From Myxococcus stipitatus (lineage in GTDB: Bacteria > Myxococcota > Myxococcia > Myxococcales > Myxococcaceae), in NCBI RefSeq assembly GCF_021412625.1, contig NZ_JAKCFI010000002.1:992001-1056000 (forward strand): a DNA stretch of 64,000 bases, in the 5' to 3' direction. A model generated the notes under the pieces. That model did not search any database and was not told the DNA's origin. It worked only from the letters and a program-made list of their open reading frames with translations. Numbering within the stretch: position 1 is the first letter of the stretch; each line of letters opens with the position of its first letter. The translations under genes were made by a program, and so were the position numbers. Positions 45,293 to 53,300 of this stretch are shown one piece after another.

Positions 45293-46303
45293 TCAGAACG
45301 TGGCGTCGAGCACCACGTCGTTGGCCGCCCCCACGCCCACGGCGACCTGGTAGGCGGACACGCGGCGCTCGAAGAAGTTGGTGAGCTCCTGCACGTCCTG
45401 CAGGTCCATGAAGGACAGGGGGTTCTTGGTGTGGAAGACGGGGGCGATGCCCAGCACCTGCAGGCGCTGGTCCGCGACGTACTCCAGGTAGCCGCGCATC
45501 TCCTGCACGGACAGGCCCGCCACGCCGCCGCTGAGCAGGTCCTGGGCGAACTGCGTCTCGCACTCCACGGCCTCGCGCAGCATCGCCTCCACGTCGCGCT
45601 CCATCTTCGCGTCGAAGAGGTCCGGCTCCTCCTTGCGCGCCACCTGGATGCACTCGAACGCGAACGCCATGTGCGCGCTCTCGTCGCGGAACACCCAGTT
45701 CGTCCCCGCGGCGAGCCCGTTGAGCAGGCCCTTGCTGCGCAGGAAGTACACGTACGCGAACGCGGCGAAGAAGAAGAGCCCCTCGATGCAGCCGGCGAAG
45801 CAGATGAGGTTGAGCAGGAACCGGCGCCGGTCGTCCTTCGACTGGATGGCGTCCAGGTCGTTGATGCTGTCCATCCACTTCATGCAGAAGCGCGCCTTGC
45901 GCTGGATGGAGGGAATGTTGTCGATGGCGGCGAACGCCTTGGCGCGCTCCGCCGGGTCCGGCACGTACGTGTCCAGGAGCGTCAGGTAGAACTGGACGTG
46001 CAGCGCCTCCTCGAAGAGCTGGCGCGACAGGTACATGCGCGCCTCGGGGGCGTTGATGTGCTTGTACAGGTTCAGCACCAGGTTGTTGCCGACGATGCTG
46101 TCACCCGTCGCGAAGAACGCCACCAGCCGGTGGATGAGGTGGCGCTCCGCGTCCGTCATCTTCGAGCGGAGGTCCACCAGGTCCGTGGAGAAGTCGACCT
46201 CCTCCACCGTCCACGTGTTCTTGATGGCGTTCCGATACATCTCGAAGAACGCCGGATACGCCATCGGACGCAGCGTCAGGTTCAATCCAGGGTCGAGCAG
46301 CAT
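45293..46303 (-). CDS. nrdB: Class I ribonucleotide reductase, beta subunit
   Basis: A 336-residue small subunit carrying the metal site and radical. Metal ligands are visible in FFATGDSIVGNN, FEEALHVQFY and FRDESAHMAFAFECI. The position equivalent to E. coli Tyr122 is Tyr (EALHVQFY), so it looks like a tyrosyl-radical enzyme rather than the Phe-type class Ic. The ATG at 46303 is preferred; a TTG four codons earlier is possible. It is 177 bp after nrdA with a strong hairpin between. Confidence 0.93.
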   Translation of the reverse strand: MLLDPGLNLTLRPMAYPAFFEMYRNAIKNTWTVEEVDFSTDLVDLRSKMTDAERHLIHRLVAFFATGDSIVGNNLVLNLYKHINAPEARMYLSRQLFEEALHVQFYLTLLDTYVPDPAERAKAFAAIDNIPSIQRKARFCMKWMDSINDLDAIQSKDDRRRFLLNLICFAGCIEGLFFFAAFAYVYFLRSKGLLNGLAAGTNWVFRDESAHMAFAFECIQVARKEEPDLFDAKMERDVEAMLREAVECETQFAQDLLSGGVAGLSVQEMRGYLEYVADQRLQVLGIAPVFHTKNPLSFMDLQDVQELTNFFERRVSAYQVAVGVGAANDVVLDATF

Positions 46304-46404
46304 GGCGGCGATCAATACATGCCCTGGAGATGCAGATCGAGTTCGGAGAAGGACGCGTCACGTACTCGACGGCACGCGCTCGAGAACCCCCGCTGATGAC
46401 GAAA

Positions 46405-46442
46405 CGGCCGGTGAGCGCGCATCGAAACGCGCTCGCCGGCCG
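46405..46442 (-). terminator. Strong hairpin between nrdA and nrdB
   Basis: Two 15-bp arms (46405-46419 and 46428-46442) pair with a single mismatch around an 8-nt loop. On the minus strand it follows the nrdA stop by about 40 bp and is trailed by TTTCGTC. It could attenuate nrdB or protect the nrdA mRNA end. Confidence 0.6.
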
Positions 46443-46480
46443 CCAGGTCTGGAGTCACGAAATGTCGGGTGAAACGCGTG

Positions 46481-48985
46481 TTACTGGCAGGCCTCGCACG
46501 CCTCGGGGTTCTCCAGCGAGCACGCCACCGCCTCGGCGTCCGTCACCTTCGAGGCCTGGGCCACGGGCGCGGGCGCCGCGGCCTGCGGCGTGGCGGAGCT
46601 CGACGAGCCCACCGTCGCCTTGGCGATGCGCGTGGCCGGACGCGAGCGCAGGTAGTAGGTCGTCTTCAGCCCCTTCTGCCAGGCGTAGAAGTACATCGAG
46701 GAGAGCTTGCCGATGTTGGGCGTCTCCACGAAGAGGTTGAGCGACTGGCTCTGGTCGATGAAGGCGCCGCGGTCCGCCGCCATGTCGAGCAGCGAGCGCA
46801 TGGGCAGCTCCCACGCGGTGCGGTAGATGGCGCGCAGGTCGGCGGGCAGCTCGGTGAGGTCCTGGATGCTGCCCTCGGCCAGCTTGATGCGGTTGCGCAC
46901 GGCCTCGTTCCACATGCCCAGGGCCTGGAGGTCGCGCACCAGGTAGCGGTTCACCTGGAGGAAGTCGCCCGACAGCGTCTCGCGCTTGAACAGGTTGGAC
47001 ACCTGCGGCTCGATGCACTCGTAGCAGCCGGCGATGGAGGCGATGGTCGCCGTGGGCGCGATGGCGATCATCAGCGAGTTGCGCAGGCCATGCTTCACGA
47101 TGCGCGCGCGCAGCGCGTCCCAGCGCGCCACGTCCGTGGGCTTCACGCCCCAGCTGTCGAACTGGAGCTCGCCCTTGGCCGCCCGCGTCTCCGGGAAGGA
47201 CGGGTGCGCGCCGAACTGCTCGGCCAGCTCGCACGAGGTGGACAGCGCCGCGTAGTAGATCTCCTCGGAGATGCGCTTGGACAGCTCCCGGGCCTCGGGC
47301 GCGTCGAACGGCAGGCGCAGCTGGAAGAACACGTCCTGCAGGCCCATCAGCCCCAGGCCCACCGGGCGCCAGCGGCGGTTGGAGTCCGCGGCGGCGGGGA
47401 TGGGGTAGTAGTTGAGGTCGATGACGCGGTCCAACTGCTTGAGCGCCAGCTGGGCGTTGGCGCGCAGCCGCTCGAAGTCGAACTTCCCGTCCACCACCAT
47501 GCGGCCCAGGTTGAGCGAGCCCAGGTTGCACACCGCCGTCTCGCCCTGGCTCGTCACCTCCAGGATTTCGGTGCACAGGTTGGACAGGTGGATGACGTTG
47601 CCGGGCTGGCCCGTCTGGTTGCTCTTGCGGTTGCTGATGTCCTTGAAGGTCATCCAGCCGTTGCCCGTCTGCGCCAGCGTCTTCATCATCCGGGCGTACA
47701 GGTCGCGCGCCTTGACCTTGCGCATCGCCAGGCCCGCGGCCTCGGCCTCCACGTAGGCCTTCTCGAAGGCCTCGCCGTACAGGTCCGTCAGGTGCGGCAC
47801 CACCTTGGGGTCGAACAGGCTCCAGTCGCCCTCCGACTCCACGCGCTTCATGAACAGGTCCGGCACCCAGTTGGCCAGGTTCAGGTTGTGCGTGCGGCGC
47901 GCGTCGTCACCGGTGTTGTCGCGCAGCTCGAGGAAGTCCTCGATGTCCGCGTGCCACGTCTCCAGGTACACGCAGCAGGCGCCCTTGCGCTTGCCGCCCT
48001 GGTTCACCGCGGCGACGGAGGCGTCCAGCGTCTTCAGCCAGGGGACGATGCCGTTGGAGTGGCCGTTGGTGGAGCGGATGAGCGAACCGCGCGCGCGCAC
48101 CCGGTGGTAGCCCACGCCGATGCCGCCGGAGAACTTCGACAGCATCGCGATGTCCGAGTACTTCCGGTAGATGGCGTCCAGTTCGTCCGCGGGGGAGTCC
48201 AGCAGGAAGCAGCTGGAGAGCTGCTCGTGGCGCGTGCCGGAGTTGAAGAGGGTGGGGGAGCTGGGCAGGTACTCCAGCGAGCTGAACAGGCGGTAGAGCT
48301 CGATGGCCTCGCGGGCGTTGTCGCCGCTGAGCGCGCACGCCACGCGCAGGAAGAACTCCTGCGGCGTCTCCAGGACCTCGCGCGTCTGCGGGTTCTTCAG
48401 CAGATACCGGTCGTAGACGGTGCGCAGGCCGAAGTACTCGAACAGGTCGTTGCGCGACGGGTCGATGGCGGCGTTGAGCTTGCGCGCGTTGGCCTGGACG
48501 AACTGCAGCAGCCGGTCCGCGATGAGGCCGTGCTTGTGGCCCGCGGCGACGGACTGGCTGAACGAGTGGATGTCCTGGTTGCTGACCTCCTTCTGGATGA
48601 AGGTGGCCAGCAGGCGCGCGGACAGGCGCGCGTACTCGGGCTCCTCGACGATGAGCGCCGCGGCCGTCTGGATGGACAGGCTGTCCAGTTCGCGCGTGGT
48701 GGCGCCGTCGTAGAGGCCGGAGATGGTCTTCGTGGCCACGCGCATCACGTCCACGCGCGACAGCCCCACGCAGCTCTTGCCCACCGCCCGGACGATCTTG
48801 TTCAGGTCCACCGGCTCCGCGGTGCCGTTGCGCTTGCGCACCCGCATCGTCGTGGACGCGAACTCGCTCGTGGTGGCCTCGGGGGCCACGGGTGTCGCGC
48901 TCGCGGCCGGGACCGGATGGCCGTTGGGGGCGGGCGGGACAGGCATCGGCGCGGAAGACGGCTTGACGGGCGTCTCGAAGTTCAC
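46481..48985 (-). CDS. nrdA: Class I ribonucleotide reductase, alpha subunit
   Basis: An 834-residue catalytic subunit. After a ~45-residue Pro/Ala-rich lead comes an ATP-cone (TTMRVRKRNGTAEPVDLNKI), then catalytic features SSCFLLDS, SGGIGVGYHRVRARGS, CTEILEVTSQGETAVCNLGS and GLMGLQDVFFQL. The C-terminal redox tail ends CEACQ. The ATP-cone predicts dATP feedback inhibition. The GTG at 48985 has GGAG about 10 nt upstream. A long structured leader precedes it. Confidence 0.95.
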   Translation of the reverse strand: MNFETPVKPSSAPMPVPPAPNGHPVPAASATPVAPEATTSEFASTTMRVRKRNGTAEPVDLNKIVRAVGKSCVGLSRVDVMRVATKTISGLYDGATTRELDSLSIQTAAALIVEEPEYARLSARLLATFIQKEVSNQDIHSFSQSVAAGHKHGLIADRLLQFVQANARKLNAAIDPSRNDLFEYFGLRTVYDRYLLKNPQTREVLETPQEFFLRVACALSGDNAREAIELYRLFSSLEYLPSSPTLFNSGTRHEQLSSCFLLDSPADELDAIYRKYSDIAMLSKFSGGIGVGYHRVRARGSLIRSTNGHSNGIVPWLKTLDASVAAVNQGGKRKGACCVYLETWHADIEDFLELRDNTGDDARRTHNLNLANWVPDLFMKRVESEGDWSLFDPKVVPHLTDLYGEAFEKAYVEAEAAGLAMRKVKARDLYARMMKTLAQTGNGWMTFKDISNRKSNQTGQPGNVIHLSNLCTEILEVTSQGETAVCNLGSLNLGRMVVDGKFDFERLRANAQLALKQLDRVIDLNYYPIPAAADSNRRWRPVGLGLMGLQDVFFQLRLPFDAPEARELSKRISEEIYYAALSTSCELAEQFGAHPSFPETRAAKGELQFDSWGVKPTDVARWDALRARIVKHGLRNSLMIAIAPTATIASIAGCYECIEPQVSNLFKRETLSGDFLQVNRYLVRDLQALGMWNEAVRNRIKLAEGSIQDLTELPADLRAIYRTAWELPMRSLLDMAADRGAFIDQSQSLNLFVETPNIGKLSSMYFYAWQKGLKTTYYLRSRPATRIAKATVGSSSSATPQAAAPAPVAQASKVTDAEAVACSLENPEACEACQ

Positions 48986-49248
48986 GAGCGGCTCACTCCA
49001 AACGGAAAAGGCGATGACGTGACCACGTGGGCAGACGGCCAGACTGCCCAGGGAGGGGGCTCCCAGGCCACGAAATTGTGACTGTACGGGTGTGTAGTGA
49101 ATGGGCCCGCGCTTACCGCCACGGGCCTACGGTCTTTTGAGGACCAGAGGGCTCAGGAGACATGTGGGGCGTACTGCTGTGTGTAGAGATGCCACAACCC
49201 CTCCCTGAGCCCTTGGGATGACCCCGCCACTGGTGGGGCGTCATCGAC
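48986..49248 (-). ncRNA. Structured leader of nrdA mRNA
   Basis: The predicted ~263-nt untranslated leader holds several hairpins (minus-strand transcript, plus-strand coordinates): GATGA-CCCC/GGGG-TCATC (49217-49245), AGGGCTCAGG/CCTGAGCCCT enclosing TGTGG/CCACA (49148-49213), GGTC/GACC (49131-49145), GGCCCG/CGGGCC (49104-49127) and GGGCAG/CTGCCC (49029-49049) close to the start codon. No known riboswitch consensus fits. The remainder of the gap to 49445 has the promoter and nothing else I can call. Confidence 0.45.
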
Positions 49249-49255
49249 CGGGCAC

Positions 49256-49284
49256 AAGGTATGGGGGGCCCCCGCGAGTGTCAA
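49256..49284 (-). promoter_or_regulatory. Candidate nrdA promoter
   Basis: On the minus strand TTGACA (49279-49284) and TACCTT (49256-49261) are separated by 17 bp, predicting a start near 49248. I see no convincing NrdR box. Confidence 0.55.
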
Positions 49285-49445
49285 CGCGAGATCTAGTGCT
49301 CGGGTAGGTCCGTCCCTTGCAATCTATGATCGATCTCCAACGGCCTTCGTCACGTTTGGCTCACAACAGTGCGTGCGTTGGCCGGCGACGCGACGTACGA
49401 GCGGCCTGGAATCCAACCTGAGAGGAACGATGCGGCGCGTCCTGC

Positions 49446-50258
49446 TCAGGGAGTCGTGCCGGAATCCGCGTCATTTTCGACCGGAGGCGTGGGGCCGGTG
49501 CCCTGCGGAGCCCCTTCCGTGGGGGGCGGAGTGGGTGCGGGTGGGGGCGTCTGCTGCGGCGCCGCTTCTTCACCCTGCGTGCTCCGGGGGCCGCTCAGGG
49601 TGTGGACCGCGCGGCGCAGGGCCTCCTCCATGTCGCGGGCGGGGGGCCCCACGGTGGAGAGCATCTGGTGCGCGCTGCGTGCGTGGCGGCTCTCACTCTC
49701 GGCGGCGACCTTGAGCTGGGCGAGGGCGTCGCTGATGAGGCGGCGGGCGTCCTCGAGCTTCTGGCGGGCCTGGAAGTAGGCCACCTCCGTGAGGAGCTTC
49801 TGGAGGGTGAGGCGCTGCTCCTCGGTGATGCCGCCCAGCTTCTGGGCGCGGCGCAGGTAGTACAGGCCCTGCTCCACCCGGGGGGCCTCCTCCGAGGCGA
49901 TGCGGGGCCGCGCCAGCGACTCCAGGAGGGGGAACAGGGCCCTGTCCAGCTCGTCGCGCTCGGTGAACTTCTGCATCAACAGGAGCGTGACGTCCTGGCC
50001 CTCGAGGGGGATGGGGGCGTAGGCGTCCGCCAGGCGCGGGTCGCCGGGGCGGTAGGGGAGGGCGCCCGCCGGGGCGGTGCGGCCCTTCATGACCACCAGC
50101 TGGCCGTCCACGGCCGTCAGGGTGAAGGTGCGCGCGTTGAGCTGGGAGAGGAGGAAGACGACGGCGCCGCCCAGCCCGAGGATGAGGAGGAAGACCAAGA
50201 GCCGCGTGAAGGTCCGCCGTGCGCGGTAGCCGAAGCCCTGTCGGGGTGTCTCGTTCAT
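49446..50258 (-). CDS. Membrane-anchored hypothetical protein
   Basis: A 270-residue protein with one N-terminal membrane helix (about 19-40, LLVFLLILGLGGAVVFLLSQ) and an external or cytoplasmic helical domain (QGLYYLRRAQKLGGITEEQR, QARQKLEDARRLISDALAQL) that looks TPR-like. The last ~50 residues are Pro/Thr-rich. The ATG at 50258 faces the giant coiled-coil gene across 105 bp, so they are divergently transcribed. No function is assigned. Confidence 0.7.
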   Translation of the reverse strand: MNETPRQGFGYRARRTFTRLLVFLLILGLGGAVVFLLSQLNARTFTLTAVDGQLVVMKGRTAPAGALPYRPGDPRLADAYAPIPLEGQDVTLLLMQKFTERDELDRALFPLLESLARPRIASEEAPRVEQGLYYLRRAQKLGGITEEQRLTLQKLLTEVAYFQARQKLEDARRLISDALAQLKVAAESESRHARSAHQMLSTVGPPARDMEEALRRAVHTLSGPRSTQGEEAAPQQTPPPAPTPPPTEGAPQGTGPTPPVENDADSGTTP

Positions 50259-50363
50259 GTGTTGCCTGCTCTCCTGACGTCCGGGCGCCATCCCACCACG
50301 GATGGCGGCGCTTTCCTTGGGGCGCGGAGGCCCACGGCTATACTCCCACCCCCGTACACACCC

Positions 50364-53300
50364 ATGCACCACACATTCCGCCGCATGGGGCCCAGTGAAC
50401 TGCTGCCCCGCTACATCTTCGTCGAGAGCCTCTTCGCGCGCCGCCGCGTCCTGGAGGTCGACGCGGTGGCCTCCACGGGAGGCGAGAGCGCCCGCTTCCT
50501 GCTGGAGCGGGGCGCGCGCGCCGTCGTGGCCTGTGACGCGGACCTCGACGCGGTCCAGGCCGCGCAGAAGGCGCACGGTGGGGTGAACCTGCGCTTCCGG
50601 GCCAACATCTACGACGACCTGGAGCCGGGCAGCTTCGACGTGGTGATGGTGGCGGACCTGGCGCCCTATGTCCGGGCGCCCGCGCTCCTGGAGGAGCTGA
50701 CGCGGCTGGTCTCGAAGCAGGGCTTCCTGGTGGGGGGCCTGCGCAACCTCGCCGGACTGGCGCTGCCGCAGCTCGTGGAGGCGGAGGAGGGTGTGCCGCC
50801 CACGTACGGCATGCTGCTCGACTCGCTGACGGCCTTCTATCCCCACGTGGAGGTGGCCACGCAGCTGCCGGTGCTGGGGTACCAGCTCGCCTTCGAGAAG
50901 GGCGAGGGGCTCCAGGTGGACGGCTCGCTGGTGAAGGGCGCCGAGGCGGCCTACTACCTCGTCGTCGCGGGGCAGGAGCCGTCGCGGGTGGTGGACCCGA
51001 CGTGGGTGCAGCTGCCGCCGGAGCCGCTGGCCTTCACCAAGGGCAAGCTGGACGAGGTGGTCGCGCGCGCGAAGTCCTGGGAGGAGCGCAGCGCGCGGTT
51101 GAAGGAGGCGCTGACCCGGCTGCGCACGGAGCTGACCGAGCGCGAGACGGAGGTCGCCTCGCTCAAGCCGGCGCTGGAGGTGGCCCGGGACGAGGTGGCG
51201 CGCCTCACCGCGCAGCTGGAGCAGGCGCGCGGCACGCCCGAGTCGCAGCGTGAGCGGGACGACCTGACGGGCCGGCTGCGGCGGCGCGAGCTGGAGCTCC
51301 AGGTCGCGCAGGAGCGGCTGGCGGACGCGGACCGGCGGCTGGCGGCGCAGCGCCTGGAGGTGGAGGCCGCGCAGCGCGTGCAGGCGGAGGCGGGGGTCCA
51401 GGCCCTGGCGGGCCAGGAGGCCCTGCGGCTGGAGCGCGCGCGGCGCGAGGAGCTGGCCGCGTCCCTGGAGGAGGCCCGGGAGCGGCTGACGCAGGCCTAT
51501 GCCCAGGTGCGCGAGCTCCAGGAGGAGACGGGGACGCTGCGCATCGACCGCGAGAAGGACCGGCTCGCGGCGCAGCGCGCCACCGAACAGCTCGAGGACC
51601 GCCGGCGCGAGGCGGAGGCGGCGCGTGAGCGGGAGCTGCGCATCGCGGAGCAGTACTCGGCCGCGTTGGCGGCGGTGGAGCACCTGAAGGGCGGCGCGGC
51701 GCGAGCGGAGGAGGTCGCGGGCGCGGCGGCGGCGGCGCTGTCCGTGAAGGAGGCGGAGCTGGCGCGCGCGGCGAGGGAGCTCGCGGACGCGATGCTGCGT
51801 GTCTCCGCCGCCGAGGGCGCTCGCAAGGACGCGGAGGCGCGGCTGGAGGCGCTCCAGTCCGAGGGGCGCGGTCAGGAGACGGAGCTCGTCGCGGCCCGTG
51901 AGCTGGAGGCGCGGCTGAGGGGCGAGCTGGAGGCGCTCACCCGGAAGGAGGAGGTGGCTCGCGCCACGGCGGCGAAGCTGGAGGAATCGCTCCACGAGGC
52001 CCGCGAGCGCGTGGCGCGGCTGGAGGCGGAGCTCGCCCGGACCCAGGTGGACCTCACCGGGGCCTGGGAGACGCAGCGCGCGGAGCTCCAGGCGCGGGTG
52101 ACGGAGCTGGAGGGCTCGCTCGCGACGGAGCGGGCGCGGGCGGAGTCGCTGGCGGACGAGGCCCGGACCGAGGCGGCCATCCGCGCGGACATGGAGGCCC
52201 GCCGGGGCGAGCTCGAGGACGAGCGGCAGGCGCTGGTCCGGCGCGTGGTGGAGCTGGAGGCGGAGGTCTCCACGCTCAACCGCACCCGTCGGGAGGAGAC
52301 GACGCGGGCGGACGAGCTGGCGGCGACGCTCCAGTCCACGCAGGCGGACCTGGAGACGGCGCGCGAGGAGCGCGACTCCACCGCGGCGCTGGCGGCCCGC
52401 GTCGGGGGCTCCCTGGACGAGGAGCGCGAGGCGCGCGCCGCGGCCGAGGAGGCCTTGCGGCTGTCACGAGGGAAGCTGGAGAGCGCGGCGCAGCGGCTCG
52501 CCGACGCCGAGGCGGCGCTGGCCAGCACGCGGGAGACGCTGGACGCGCAGGTGGCCCGGCGCGCCGAGCTGGAGGCCGCGCTGGCCGACGTCCACGCGAC
52601 GCTGGCGTCCGAGCGCGAGGGCCGTGCCCAGTCCGGCTCCGCGCTGGATGCGCTCCGCGTGGAGCTGGAGGCGGAGCGAGAGCGGCGAGGCACCGCGGAA
52701 GCCGCGCTGGTGGAGTCGCGGGAGAGCCTCGACGAGGCCCGTCGCGCGTTGGCCCTGGCGAAGGAGGCGCTCGGCGAGGAGGAGGAGCGCCGCGTCCGCT
52801 GGGAGGCGGCGCTGGCCGACACCCAGGTCCAGCTCCAGACGGAGCTCCAGCACCGCTCCCGCCTGGAAGCGGCGCTCGCGGAGGCCCAGGGCCAGCTCCA
52901 CGGCGAGGGCCAGCAGCGCACCCACGCGGAGACCACGCTGGAGGAAGTGCGCGCGCGGCTTCGCGACGAGGTGGCCGAGCGCGAGCGCGTCGACGCCGCC
53001 CTGGCCGATGCCCAGTCCCGGCTCCTGGAGGAGGAGACGGCGCGGGCGAAGGTCGAAGCGTCGCTGGCCGAGGCCCAGTCCCGACTCCAGGAGGAGGCGG
53101 AGCTGCGGACTCGCGCGGAGGCCTCGCTCTCGGAGGCCCAGTCCCGACTCCAGGAGGAGGGGACGGCGCGGGTGAGCGTCGAGGCGGCGCTGGCGGACGC
53201 CCGGTCCCGGCTCCAGGAAGAGGTGGAGCAGCGGACTCGCGTGGAGACCTCGCTCTCCGAGGCCCAGGCACGAGCGCGGGAGGAGGAGACCGCGCGAGCC

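Noticed and set aside
45293-46303. NrdB as a Phe-type class Ic (Mn/Fe) enzyme
   Set aside because: The radical position is Tyr (EALHVQFY), so the tyrosyl-radical type is more likely.
49148-49245. Cobalamin riboswitch before nrdA
   Set aside because: CAGGAGAC and GCCACTGG both occur, but on the plus strand, opposite to nrdA, and in the wrong order for a B12 box element.
49602-50363. Upstream extension of the giant coiled-coil frame by 254 codons
   Set aside because: It overlaps a better minus-strand gene (49446-50258), and the added residues are low-complexity shadow sequence.
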